From PALSA-1003 sp963791945 (GTDB lineage Bacteria > Pseudomonadota > Gammaproteobacteria > Burkholderiales > Casimicrobiaceae): a stretch of DNA of 64,000 nucleotides. A program made the position numbers and the translations under genes. The notes under the pieces were generated by a model that worked only from the letters and a program-made list of their open reading frames with translations, searched no databases and was not told where the DNA came from. The DNA lies in assembly GCA_963791945.1 (NCBI GenBank), contig CAWBUD010000002.1, positions 4,154,001 to 4,218,000 of the forward strand, written 5' to 3'. Below are positions 25,789 to 34,303 of this stretch, piece by piece. Numbering within the stretch: the first letter of the stretch is position 1; every line of letters starts with the position of its first letter.

Positions 25789-26760
25789 CTATTTCGGCCG
25801 GTCGTCGACGATATAGGCGCGTACGATGCTGTCGAAATCCGCGTCGGCACGCATGCCCAGCTTCGGTCCGAGCACGGGCGTGAAGCGCACCGGCCAGGTC
25901 TGCACGATGCGATCGATCGCCGGATCGAGCTGCCACTTGACGCGCTCGGCGGTCGCGTCGCCGGCGATGCTTCGCAGCGCCTCGACCATTTCCGCGACGC
26001 TCACCTCGATGCCAGGGACATTGACCGAGCGCGTATGCGAGAAGCTCGCGGCCGGCGCTTCGTGACCGACGATCAGGTTCGCGACGACCGCGCGCGGCGA
26101 GGTGACCCAGACGCGGGTATCGCGCGAGACCGGACAGATCGCATCGACCCCCGACAGCGGTTCGCGGATGATCCCGCTCGCGAAGGATGACGCGGCCTTG
26201 TTCGGCTTGCCCGGCCGCACGGTGACGGTCGGCAGGCGCAAGCTACGACCGTCGATGTAGCCCTTGCGCGTCATGTCGTAGACCAGGAGCTCGCCGATGG
26301 CCTTCTGCGTGCCATACGAGGTTTGCGGCGTGAGCTGCGCGTCGTCGGGCACGGGATCCGGCAGCGACCCGCCGAATACCGCGAGCGAGCTCGTGAAGAC
26401 GAGCTTCGGCGGCTGCGGAAGCTTGCGGCAGCGCTCGAGCAAGCCTCGCGTCGCATCGACGTTGACCCGCATGCCGATGTCGAATTCGGCTTCGGCCTGG
26501 CCGCTCACCACGGCCGCGAGGTGGAAGACCGAATCGGTCTCCGGAGTCACCACGCGCTCGATCATGGCCGGATCGGCGAGATCGCCGGTGATCACCGATA
26601 CCCGTCGATCGGTGACGGACGCAGGGACGACGTCGAGCAGCACCAGCTCGCGCAGACCGCGCGTACTGCCGCGAGCGTCGGTGAGCGAGCCGCGCTCGAG
26701 CAGCGCCCTGGCCAGGCGGCTTCCGATGAAGCCTGCGCCGCCGGTGATCACGACCCGCAT
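25789..26760 (-). CDS. denD: D-erythronate dehydrogenase-like SDR
   Basis: A 323-residue extended SDR with TGGAGFIGSRLARALL, a catalytic SSLAVFGG region and YGTQKAIGELL (YxxxK). The sequence runs SLRLPTVTVRPGKPNKAASSFASGIIREPL, characteristic of the DenD group, which oxidises D-erythronate to 2-keto-erythronate. The usual partners (denK/ltnD kinase, otnI) are not adjacent, so the role is inferred from sequence alone. It converges on dusA. Confidence 0.83.
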   Translation of the reverse strand: MRVVITGGAGFIGSRLARALLERGSLTDARGSTRGLRELVLLDVVPASVTDRRVSVITGDLADPAMIERVVTPETDSVFHLAAVVSGQAEAEFDIGMRVNVDATRGLLERCRKLPQPPKLVFTSSLAVFGGSLPDPVPDDAQLTPQTSYGTQKAIGELLVYDMTRKGYIDGRSLRLPTVTVRPGKPNKAASSFASGIIREPLSGVDAICPVSRDTRVWVTSPRAVVANLIVGHEAPAASFSHTRSVNVPGIEVSVAEMVEALRSIAGDATAERVKWQLDPAIDRIVQTWPVRFTPVLGPKLGMRADADFDSIVRAYIVDDRPK

Positions 26761-26834
26761 GAGAGAATCTCCTCGAGAAGGCGAACGGACGATGGACGCG
26801 CTCCTCCGTTCGCGGGAATTATAAGCCGCCTTCT

Positions 26835-27488
26835 GTGGATGCCGCCGTGATCTGCGACGCGAAAACAGGCCCGACCTCGATAACCCGAGCGTGCGTCGAG
26901 CGAGCCTGCGCGGCCATCGTGAACGACGGCCTGGCGATCGTCGCCGGATTCGCCGCTGCGTTGCTGGTAGGCGCGCTCGCGGCCGAAGCGCGCCGACGCG
27001 ACGCGGCCAGGGAGTTTCACGCGGGCGGTATCGGCCGAGGCATCGAGCGCACGCAGCGCCCCGATATCCGCGGCGATCGCATCTGCTGGTTGGACGAACG
27101 CGCGCTTAGCGCCCCCGAGCAGAGCTTGTGGGATACGCTCGAGGCCCTTCGGATCGCGCTCAACCGCAGGGCGTTGCTCGGCCTGTTCTCGCTGGAAGCG
27201 CATTACGCGATCTATCCATCCGGAGCGTTCTACAAGCGCCATCGCGATCGGTTTCGCGACGACGACGCGCGGGCTCTCTCATGGGTCCTGTATCTGAACG
27301 AAGCGTGGACCGTCAACGATGGCGGCGCGCTGCGCATCTATCTTTCGGACGGAAAGACCCGCGATGTTCTGCCCGCGGGCGGCACGCTCGTGTGCTTTCT
27401 CGCCGATCGCTTCGAGCACGAGGTGCTGCCGACGGCAAGGGAAAGGTTGTCGGTCGCGGGCTGGTTCCGGCGACGGCGCCCGGGCTAA
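26835..27488 (+). CDS. 2OG-Fe(II) oxygenase, SM-20/prolyl-4-hydroxylase type
   Basis: A 217-residue Fe(II)/2-oxoglutarate dioxygenase. The metal triad is visible as HRDRF (HxD) near residue 135 and the distal His in DRFEHEVLP, and the 2OG-binding arginine follows in ERLSVAGWFRR. The jelly-roll core includes GALRIYLSDG and GGTLVCFLADR. Bacterial SM-20 proteins hydroxylate proline residues or small molecules. The GTG at 26835 is the likely start; a TATAAG at 26820-26825 may be its -10. It lies immediately upstream of hemC on the same strand, separated by a repeat copy. Confidence 0.86.
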   Translation: MDAAVICDAKTGPTSITRACVERACAAIVNDGLAIVAGFAAALLVGALAAEARRRDAAREFHAGGIGRGIERTQRPDIRGDRICWLDERALSAPEQSLWDTLEALRIALNRRALLGLFSLEAHYAIYPSGAFYKRHRDRFRDDDARALSWVLYLNEAWTVNDGGALRIYLSDGKTRDVLPAGGTLVCFLADRFEHEVLPTARERLSVAGWFRRRRPG

Positions 27489-27530
27489 GCGCGCAAGCGC
27501 GATGCCCGGCGCAGCGTTTCGTTGGCGTCA

Positions 27531-27563
27531 GGGGATTCGCGCCGTGCGCTCATCCCGGGCTAC
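27531..27563 (-). repeat. GTAGCCC-family repeat upstream of hemC
   Basis: On the minus strand it reads GTAGCCCGGGATGAGCGC and ends GCGAATCCCC. Its outer TAC forms the first half of the TACAAT hexamer ahead of hemC, so this copy abuts a promoter and does not end a gene. Confidence 0.75.
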
Positions 27564-27566
27564 AAT
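27561..27566 (+). promoter_or_regulatory. Candidate -10 element of hemC
   Basis: TACAAT matches five of six consensus bases, 56 bases before the hemC ATG. The context GCTACAATCGATGCG recurs almost unchanged before hemX at 31949. No convincing -35. Confidence 0.4.
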
Positions 27567-27616
27567 CGATGCGCGACCGCGGGCGCTCACGTCGCCGCAT
27601 CCGTATCTTCCTCGTC

Positions 27617-28552
27617 ATGTTCCCTCCCGAACGACTCGTCATCGCCACGCGCCAGTCGGCCCTCGCACTGTGGCAGGCCGAGCACGTCTGCGATCGGCTG
27701 CGCGTGCTCTATCCGTCATGCCGCGTCGAGATCCTGGGGCTCACCACGCAGGGTGATCGCCGGCTCGATCTGCCGCTCGCCGACATCGGCGGCAAGGGGC
27801 TGTTCATCAAGGAGCTCGAGCACGCGATGACCGAGGGCCGCGCCGATCTCGCCGCGCACTCGCTCAAGGACGTTCCCATGGACGTTGCTTCGGGCTTCAC
27901 CCTGGCGGCGATCATGACGCGCGAGGACCCGCGCGATGCGTTCGTGTCCAACGCCTATCGCTCGCTCGCCGACATGCCGTCCGGCAGCGGCGTGGGAACC
28001 TCGAGCTTGCGGCGCGAGGCGCAATTGCGCGAACGTTATCCGAAGCTCGACGTGCAGCCGCTGCGCGGCAACGTAAACACGCGTCTTCATCGCCTCGATC
28101 AGGGGAACCACGCCGCGATCATTCTCGCGGTCATCGGCCTGAGACGGCTCGGCTTCGCCGATCGCATCGCATCCATCCTGGATCCCGAAGAGAGCTTGCC
28201 CGCAGTGGGCCAGGGCGCGCTCGCGTTGGAGTGCCGTGCGGATCGGCCGGAGGTCATCGCGGCGCTCGCGCCGCTCGCCGATGCCGCAACCACGCTTGCC
28301 GCGGCCGCCGAGCGCGCGTTCGGCAAGAAGCTCGCCGGGAGTTGCCGCACGCCGCTGGCCGCGTACGCGGTTGCGAGGGATGGCGAGCTGTGGCTGCGCG
28401 GGCTCGTCGCGAGCCGTGACGGACGCGCCGTGCTGCGCGGCGAGCGCGCAGCGAAGGCCGCGGCCACGCGCGATGCGGAAGCGCTGGGTGAAGCGCTCGG
28501 CGCCGACCTGACCGCCCGCGGTGCGGCCGCCATCCTGGCGGGAACGTCGTGA
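27617..28552 (+). CDS. hemC: Porphobilinogen deaminase
   Basis: HemC polymerises four porphobilinogens to hydroxymethylbilane. The 311-residue protein has IATRQSALALWQAEHV, TQGDRRLDLPLADIGGKGLF, the HSLKDVPM motif, GTSSLRREAQL and the dipyrromethane-cofactor cysteine C243 in AGSCRTPLAAYA. ATG 27617 gives MFPPERLVIAT, the typical start. It overlaps hemD by four bases. Confidence 0.97.
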   Translation: MFPPERLVIATRQSALALWQAEHVCDRLRVLYPSCRVEILGLTTQGDRRLDLPLADIGGKGLFIKELEHAMTEGRADLAAHSLKDVPMDVASGFTLAAIMTREDPRDAFVSNAYRSLADMPSGSGVGTSSLRREAQLRERYPKLDVQPLRGNVNTRLHRLDQGNHAAIILAVIGLRRLGFADRIASILDPEESLPAVGQGALALECRADRPEVIAALAPLADAATTLAAAAERAFGKKLAGSCRTPLAAYAVARDGELWLRGLVASRDGRAVLRGERAAKAAATRDAEALGEALGADLTARGAAAILAGTS

Positions 28553-29316
28553 GCGGACGCTTGAGCGGCGCGGGTATCGTGATCACGAGGCCCGCGCGCC
28601 AGGCCGCAGGGCTCGCGCGCGAGATCGCCGCGCTCGGCGGCCAACCGCTCATCTTTCCAGCGATCGCGATCCTGCCGCCCGCGGACGCGAGCGCGCTGCG
28701 CGAGGTGCTATGGCAGCTCGCGCGCTACGACATCGCCGTGTTCGTGAGCGCCAACGCCGTCGAATACGGCGTCGGCGATCCCGCCGCCTGGCCGGCGCAT
28801 CTCCTGACCCTTGCGCCGGGTCCAGGCACCGCCGCAGCGCTCGCTGCCGTCGGCATCGGCAACGTGCGTATCCCGGCGACCACGATGGACAGCGAAGGAC
28901 TGCTCGCGCTGCCTGAGCTCGAGACGGTCGCGGGCAAGCGAGTCGCCATCTTCCGGGGCGATTCCGGCCGCGAGCTCCTGAAGAGCGCTCTGGAAGCGCG
29001 CGGCGCGCACGTCACTCAGGTCGAGTGCTACCGCAGGGCGCGTCCGCAGGCAGGCGCCGCGGGGCTGATCGAGGCGTGGCGGGAGAAACGGATCGACGCG
29101 GTGACGCTCACGTCTTCAGAAGGCCTCGACAACCTGTGGGCGATCCTCGACCCCGAGGGACGGCGCTATCTCGCCGCGACGCCGGCATTCGTTCCCCATC
29201 CGCGCATCGCCGAGCGTGCCGAAGCGCTGGGCTTGCGCAAGACGATCGTCACGCCGCCGGCCGACGCGGGGCTGGTCGCATCGTTGCTAGAATACTTTGC
29301 TCATCATCCGACCTGA
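28549..29316 (+). CDS. hemD: Uroporphyrinogen-III synthase
   Basis: HemD cyclises hydroxymethylbilane with D-ring inversion to uroporphyrinogen III. The 255-residue protein is poorly conserved as usual, but GIVITRPARQAAGLA at the start, FVSANAVEYG, GKRVAIFRGDSGRELL and DAVTLTSSEGLDNLW are recognisable. The GTG start overlaps the hemC stop, the common hemCD arrangement. In many relatives hemX and hemY follow directly; here three other genes intervene. Confidence 0.93.
   Translation: MSGRLSGAGIVITRPARQAAGLAREIAALGGQPLIFPAIAILPPADASALREVLWQLARYDIAVFVSANAVEYGVGDPAAWPAHLLTLAPGPGTAAALAAVGIGNVRIPATTMDSEGLLALPELETVAGKRVAIFRGDSGRELLKSALEARGAHVTQVECYRRARPQAGAAGLIEAWREKRIDAVTLTSSEGLDNLWAILDPEGRRYLAATPAFVPHPRIAERAEALGLRKTIVTPPADAGLVASLLEYFAHHPT
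29288..29293 (+). promoter_or_regulatory. Candidate -10 element inside the hemD 3' end
   Basis: TAGAAT lies 33 bases before the start of the hydroxyacid dehydrogenase, the same distance as similar hexamers before hemA, rph and dacB. No clear -35. Confidence 0.35.
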
Positions 29317-29320
29317 CGCC

Positions 29321-30265
29321 ATGCAACCCGACATCCTCGTCACCGCCCCGCTCCCGCCCTTCCTCTATGACCCGCTGAAGGCGGACTACCGCTGCCACGA
29401 CTACTACCAGTCGAGCCACAAGCCCGGGCTTCTAGCTGCCGAGGGCGCGCGCATTCGAGGGCTCGTGCAGGGCGGCGGAACGATGACGCTCACGGCGTTG
29501 CTCGACCAGCTGCCGAAGCTCGAGATCATCTCGGTGTTCGGCGTGGGCTACGACGGCGTTCCGGTGACCTACTGCAAGGAGCGCGGCATCAAGGTCACGA
29601 ACACGCCCGATGTGCTGACCGACGACGTCGCCGACGTCGCGCTGGGCCTGATCCTGATGACCGGCCGCGGATTCGTGCGTCTCAACCGCTTCGTGCAGGC
29701 GCGCGAGTGGGAGAAGCGCAGCCCGGAGCTCACGACCAAGCTAGGCGGACAGAAGGTCGGCATCCTCGGCCTGGGACGCATCGGCAAGGCGATCGCGCAG
29801 CGCGTCTCCGCGATGGGGATGAGGGTGTCCTATACCGGACGCAGGCCGCAGGACGTGCCCTACGAGTATGTGCGCGACCTGAAGACGCTCGCGGCGGGCG
29901 CGAATTTCCTCGTGGTCGCGTGCCCCGGGGGCGAAGCCACCCGGAACATCGTCGACGCCGGCGTTCTGGCGGCGCTCGGCAGGAAGGGCACGCTCATCAA
30001 TATCGCCCGCGGCTCGATCGTCGACGAACCCGCGCTGGTCGCGGCGCTCGCCTCCGGCACGATCAAGGGAGCGGGTCTCGACGTGTTCGCCGACGAGCCT
30101 CGCATCCCGGAGCCGCTGTTCGCGCTGGACAACGTGGTGCTGCTGCCGCATGTCGGCAGCGCGACCCGCGAGACGCGGCAGGCGATGGGCGACCTGTGCA
30201 AGGCGAATCTCGACGCCTGGTTCGCGGGCAAGGGCGTGCTGACACTGATCCCGGAGCTCGCGTAG
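29321..30265 (+). CDS. D-2-hydroxyacid dehydrogenase
   Basis: A 314-residue NAD(P)H-dependent dehydrogenase. The cofactor motif is VGILGLGRIGKAIAQR (GxGxxG), and the catalytic Arg, Glu and His lie in NIARGSIVDEPALV, DVFADEPRIPEPLF and LLPHVGSATRETR. It resembles glyoxylate/hydroxypyruvate reductases, but 2-keto acids of many kinds are possible. It follows hemD by four bases yet is unrelated to heme synthesis, with its own possible -10 inside hemD. Confidence 0.88.
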   Translation: MQPDILVTAPLPPFLYDPLKADYRCHDYYQSSHKPGLLAAEGARIRGLVQGGGTMTLTALLDQLPKLEIISVFGVGYDGVPVTYCKERGIKVTNTPDVLTDDVADVALGLILMTGRGFVRLNRFVQAREWEKRSPELTTKLGGQKVGILGLGRIGKAIAQRVSAMGMRVSYTGRRPQDVPYEYVRDLKTLAAGANFLVVACPGGEATRNIVDAGVLAALGRKGTLINIARGSIVDEPALVAALASGTIKGAGLDVFADEPRIPEPLFALDNVVLLPHVGSATRETRQAMGDLCKANLDAWFAGKGVLTLIPELA

Positions 30266-30315
30266 GCGTCCGCGAGACGTTCCTGCGGCCCCGCGCATCA
30301 CCGACGGCGTCCGAT

Positions 30316-31230
30316 TCACCGCGCGCTACGCGCCGGCCATATCACAGAAGCGACCGACGCGAGCACGAGCGCGAGGGCCAGGAATTCGCTCGCGCCGGGC
30401 CGCTCGCCGAGAAACAGCATCCCCGAGAAGACGCCGACCACCGGCACCAGCAGCGAAGAGAGCGAGCTCACCGCCACGGGGAGCGTGCGCGCCATGCGGA
30501 ACCACGCCCAGTTGGCGATCGCGCCCGAGATGAAAATATTGTAGAGGACCGCGAACCAGGCCGCGCCCGACATTCCGGCGAGCGAGCCCAGGCCCGGGTC
30601 GAACAGGGGCGCGCTGAGCGCGACCGGAATCCAGCCGAGCAGCATCATCCAGCCCGTCAAGGCGTTGTGCGGCAGAGGCGGGGCCCAGCGTCGGAGCAGG
30701 ACGGTACCCAAGCCCCACGCGACCGCCGCGCCGAGGATGAGCAGCGTGCCCACGGGGGGGCGCCGCACGCTGAGCGCTTCCTCGCCCAGCAGCACCGCCA
30801 TTCCGGCGATGCCGAGGACGAGTCCCGCGATCTTGCGCCCGGACAGCGGCTCGTGCAGCAGCCACAGCGAGAACAGCACGCTCCAGATCGGCAGCGTATA
30901 GGCGATGATCGCGGAGCGGCCGGCCGGGATCTGCTGCACGCCGAAAACGATCAGCACGTTCCACGCGGTGATGTTGAACAGCGCGAGCAGCGCGACGCGC
31001 ACCCACCACGCACGCGGTATGCGCACCGACTCGCCCGAGACCTTGGCGATCGCCAGCAGACCGAGCGCCGCGAACGGCAGCGTGGTCGCACGAAACGTGA
31101 GCGGCGCGAGCTCGGTAACCCCGACCTTGAGAACGGGCCAGTTGCATCCCCACGTCAGCCCGAGAACGGCGACCAGCGCGAGGCTCGACGCCAGACCCGG
31201 GCGTGGCGCCTCCGCGGGCTCCGCGCTCAT
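30316..31230 (-). CDS. EamA-family DMT transporter
   Basis: A 304-residue membrane protein with ten predicted helices; it begins LALVAVLGLTWGCNWPVLKVGVTELAPLTF and has the second EamA repeat LLILGAAVAWGLGTVLLRRW. Substrate unknown. The ATG at 31230 overlaps the stop of the HHH-domain gene (ATGA), so the two are coupled. It is encoded against the hem transcript, between hemD and hemX. Confidence 0.86.
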   Translation of the reverse strand: MSAEPAEAPRPGLASSLALVAVLGLTWGCNWPVLKVGVTELAPLTFRATTLPFAALGLLAIAKVSGESVRIPRAWWVRVALLALFNITAWNVLIVFGVQQIPAGRSAIIAYTLPIWSVLFSLWLLHEPLSGRKIAGLVLGIAGMAVLLGEEALSVRRPPVGTLLILGAAVAWGLGTVLLRRWAPPLPHNALTGWMMLLGWIPVALSAPLFDPGLGSLAGMSGAAWFAVLYNIFISGAIANWAWFRMARTLPVAVSSLSSLLVPVVGVFSGMLFLGERPGASEFLALALVLASVASVIWPARSAR

Positions 31231-31859
31231 CCGCCGGTGCGGATCCCGGGCACGCTCTGCCCGTACTTGGACTGGTGCAGCGCACGCGCCTGGGTGACCC
31301 ACTGGTCGCGCTCGATGCGTCCCGGGAATTCCGGCAGCCTGGCGTCGAATTCCGCGATCTCGCGCTCCGTCCAGCGCGCGATCTGCCGGAACGTGGTGAC
31401 GCCCAGGTTGTGCAGCATGCGCTCGAGCACGGGACCCACGCCGACGATGAGCTTCAGGTCATCGGGCTCGCCCACGCCGGCGAGGATCGGCGGGGGAGCG
31501 CGATTCTCGATATCGATCACGATCTGGCGATAGCGCGCGGTGTCGGTGCGCGCGTCGGCGAGCTCGCGAAAGAGTCGTTCGCGCTCGCGCGCGAGCTCCG
31601 CGAGCTGCTCCAGCGGCGCTTCGCGCGCCGCGCAATCAGCGCGCAACCGCGCAGCTTCCCCATCGCGGCTGCGGACGAGTCGCGCCTTTTCGGCGCCGAA
31701 GCCATCGTCGCCGCCCCGCCGATCCTCGGCGATCGCAGGCGCTGCCGGAATCGATGTCGATGCGGGTGCCGGTTCAGCGCGTGGACGGCTCCGCGCGCCG
31801 ACGACGTAGCCGACAAGCGCCGCCAGCGCGGCAATGATGACGAGCAGAGCGAAAGTCAT
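31227..31859 (-). CDS. Membrane-anchored coiled-coil protein with C-terminal helix-hairpin-helix domain
   Basis: A 210-residue protein: one N-terminal membrane span (LVIIAALAALVGYVVGA), a charged region with coiled-coil character (residues about 60-120, REAPLEQLAELARERERLFREL), and a C-terminal HHH domain starting DDLKLIVGVGPVLERMLHNLGV. The last part matches the family annotated as 'flap endonuclease-1-like 5' DNA nuclease', which contains HHH and not a nuclease active site as far as I can see. ATG 31859 is preferred; a TTG at 31892 is an alternative. Function unknown; DNA binding at the membrane is possible. Confidence 0.75.
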   Translation of the reverse strand: MTFALLVIIAALAALVGYVVGARSRPRAEPAPASTSIPAAPAIAEDRRGGDDGFGAEKARLVRSRDGEAARLRADCAAREAPLEQLAELARERERLFRELADARTDTARYRQIVIDIENRAPPPILAGVGEPDDLKLIVGVGPVLERMLHNLGVTTFRQIARWTEREIAEFDARLPEFPGRIERDQWVTQARALHQSKYGQSVPGIRTGG

Positions 31860-31950
31860 GAGGCGGCGGAAGGCGCGCGGCCTCCCCTTCAAGGCCGCGC
31901 CCGGCCATTCTACTTAAACCCTCGTGGGAGAGGGCTACCCCTCATCCTGC

Positions 31951-31956
31951 TACAAT
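31951..31956 (+). promoter_or_regulatory. Candidate -10 element of hemX
   Basis: TACAAT in the context GCTACAATCGACGCG, 60 bases before the hemX ATG, nearly identical to the box before hemC. No convincing -35. Confidence 0.4.
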
Positions 31957-32010
31957 CGACGCGATTGCGAGGACCGTCGGCGATGCCACTCGCCCGGTGC
32001 GCATTCGATC

Positions 32011-33078
32011 ATGCCGGATCCCCACGACGAAGTTCGCTCGCCGCCCGCCGCCGAGCCTCAGACTGCCGCGCCGTCACCCGAGCGCCGATCCGGCGGCCCC
32101 TTGCGCTGGCTCAGGGTAGCGATTCCGCTCGCGCTCGCGGTTGCTATCTCGGCGGCGTGGATGGACGCGCGCAATCGCGAGCGGGAGCTGCGCCTCGAGG
32201 TGGCGCAACATCTCGCACAGCTCGAGGTCAGCGACAGGGTGACGCAGGAGACGCTCAAAAGCGCGCAGGAGAATCTGCGCGACGCCCAGGCGAAGATTGC
32301 GCTCCTGGAGAGCCGGCTTGCCGAGTCGCAGTCGCAGCAGGCCGCGCTCGAGGCGTTGTATCGCGAGCTCGCTCCGTCGCGCGACGAATGGGCGCTCACC
32401 GAAGTCGAGCAGGTGCTGCTGCTCGCGAGCCAGCAGCTGCAGATCGCCGGCAACGTGTCGAATGCGCTGGCCGCCCTGCAGGTCGCCGACCAGAAGCTGC
32501 AGCGCCTCGATCGGCCGCAGTTCGTGCCGCTGCGGCGCGCGATCGGCCGCGACATCGACCGGCTCAAGGCGGTGCCGTTCGTCGACGTGCCGGGGCTGTC
32601 GTTGCGGCTCGATCAGGCGATCGTCGCCGTGGAAACGCTGCCCTTCGCCATGGAGGAGAGGCTGCCCCCGCCAGCGGAGGAGACCCCGCCCAGGGACGAG
32701 CCAGCTTGGCGCCGCTTCCTGCTCGAAGCCTGGGCCGATCTGCGCGGTCTGGTGCGGATCGAGAATCTCGACCGCCCCGAAGCGCCTCTGCTCACCCCAC
32801 CGCAGCAATATTTCCTGCGCGAGAACCTCAAGCTGCGGTTGCTCGCCGCGCGCTTCGACCTGCTGTTCCGCGATCAGGCGAACTTCCGCGCCGATCTGAG
32901 CGCGGCCGACGCGTGGCTCAAGAAGTACTTCGATACCCGCGCGAAGAGCGTCCAGGCCCTGCAGACTCTCGTGAGGGAATTGCGCAAGACCGACATGACC
33001 ATCGAGTTGCCGGCTCTTGCCGGCAGCCTCGACGCCGTGCGGGTGCTGCAGCTCCAGCGCGAGAAGCGGGTGCGCTAG
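32011..33078 (+). CDS. hemX: HemX-family membrane protein
   Basis: A 355-residue protein with a disordered Pro-rich N-terminus, one membrane span (residues about 26-44, LRVAIPLALAVAISAAW), a long coiled coil (about 50-110, QETLKSAQENLRDAQAKIALLESRLAES in two blocks) and the HemX periplasmic domain with EVEQVLLLASQQLQIAGNVSNAL. Despite annotations as uroporphyrinogen-III C-methyltransferase it lacks a methyltransferase fold; its role in heme metabolism is not established. hemY follows at 25 bases. Confidence 0.9.
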   Translation: MPDPHDEVRSPPAAEPQTAAPSPERRSGGPLRWLRVAIPLALAVAISAAWMDARNRERELRLEVAQHLAQLEVSDRVTQETLKSAQENLRDAQAKIALLESRLAESQSQQAALEALYRELAPSRDEWALTEVEQVLLLASQQLQIAGNVSNALAALQVADQKLQRLDRPQFVPLRRAIGRDIDRLKAVPFVDVPGLSLRLDQAIVAVETLPFAMEERLPPPAEETPPRDEPAWRRFLLEAWADLRGLVRIENLDRPEAPLLTPPQQYFLRENLKLRLLAARFDLLFRDQANFRADLSAADAWLKKYFDTRAKSVQALQTLVRELRKTDMTIELPALAGSLDAVRVLQLQREKRVR

Positions 33079-33102
33079 CACGCTTCAAATCGCAGCGAGC
33101 CG

Positions 33103-34293
33103 ATGCGCGTCCTGTTCTGGTTTCTCCTGCTCGCGATCGCCGCCGTCGCCGCGGCGCTGGCAGCGAAGCTCAACAACGGTTATGCGCTGATCGTCGCCGC
33201 GCCGTACCGCATCGAGCTCTCGCTCAACCTGCTTCTGTTCATCATCGTCGTCGGTTTCGCCTCGCTCTATCTGGCGTTGCGGATGATCGTGCACACCGCG
33301 CGGCTGCCGGCGCAAGTGCGCCAATGGCGGCGCAGGCAACGCGAGGCGCGATCGCGCGCCAAGCAGGACGCCGCCACGGTCGCTCTGCTCGAGGGACGCT
33401 ACGTGAAAGCGCAGCAGCAGGCGAACGAGGCGCTGGCGTTCCCCGATGCACCGGGACTGGCGGCGCTGATTGGCGCGCGCGCCGCGATCGACGTGCGCCA
33501 GTATGCGGCCGCCGAGGAGCTTCTCACGCGGCCGGAAGCGCAGGCGAGAAGTCTCGCCGTATCCCGGCTCACGCTTTCCGCGGAGAGCGCCCTGGAGCAG
33601 GGGCAGCCGCAGGAAGCGCTGCGAATCCTGAGCTCGCTCAAGCGCGAGGCGGGGCTGCACACGGCGGCGCTGCGCCTGGAGCTTCGCGCGGCGCAGGCCG
33701 CGCGCCGCTTCGCTGACATCCCGCCTCTCGTCGACCAGCTCGTCAAGCGCGGCGTGTTCGATGCCGCGCAAGGCGGCGAGGTGAAGCTCGCCGCGCAGCG
33801 CGAGCAGCTCAGGGCGCTTGCGACCGACGCGGTGGGATTGCGCGAGACGTGGAGCCGGCTGCCGGAATCGACGCGGACCGAACCCCGCATCGCCCGAGCT
33901 GCCGCGCGAAGCTTTCTCCAGCTCGGAGGCGATCGCGAGGCGGCGGAGATCGCGGTGCGCAGCCTCGAGCGCGAATGGGATTCGGAGCTCGTCGAGCTCT
34001 ACGGCGAATGCCGGCTCGGCGACGCGACCCGTCAGCTGGAGCAGGCCGAGCGCTGGCTCGCGAGCCACAATCACGACGCCACGCTCCTGCAGGTGCTGGG
34101 CACGCTTTGCGAGCGGGCCCAGCTCTGGGGCAAGGCGCAGACGTATTTCGAGGCGAGCCTCGCGCTCGACAATCGCTGGCGCACGCATCTCACGCTGGGC
34201 GAGATGCTCGGCCGGCTCGGAAGAGGAGACGAAGCCAACGCGCATTTTGTCGCCGCGCTGCGGCTCGCGACCGACGAGCTGAAGCGGCGGTAG
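33103..34293 (+). CDS. hemY: HemY-family TPR membrane protein
   Basis: A 396-residue protein with two N-terminal membrane spans (residues 4-22 and 42-62, with the conserved NNGYALIVAAPYRIELSLN between them) and a TPR-like helical region beyond residue 110. It is the HemY conserved with hemCDX in beta- and gammaproteobacteria, not the protoporphyrinogen oxidase of Bacillus that shares the name. The molecular role is unclear; a link to heme biosynthesis is inferred from linkage. Confidence 0.92.
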   Translation: MRVLFWFLLLAIAAVAAALAAKLNNGYALIVAAPYRIELSLNLLLFIIVVGFASLYLALRMIVHTARLPAQVRQWRRRQREARSRAKQDAATVALLEGRYVKAQQQANEALAFPDAPGLAALIGARAAIDVRQYAAAEELLTRPEAQARSLAVSRLTLSAESALEQGQPQEALRILSSLKREAGLHTAALRLELRAAQAARRFADIPPLVDQLVKRGVFDAAQGGEVKLAAQREQLRALATDAVGLRETWSRLPESTRTEPRIARAAARSFLQLGGDREAAEIAVRSLEREWDSELVELYGECRLGDATRQLEQAERWLASHNHDATLLQVLGTLCERAQLWGKAQTYFEASLALDNRWRTHLTLGEMLGRLGRGDEANAHFVAALRLATDELKRR

Positions 34294-34303
34294 GGCTTGT
34301 GAC

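Noticed and set aside
29707..31533. A 608-codon plus-strand frame across the hydroxyacid dehydrogenase and EamA region
   Set aside because: It is low-complexity (Arg, Glu, Gln, Asp) and antisense to, or out of phase with, genes with clear motifs.
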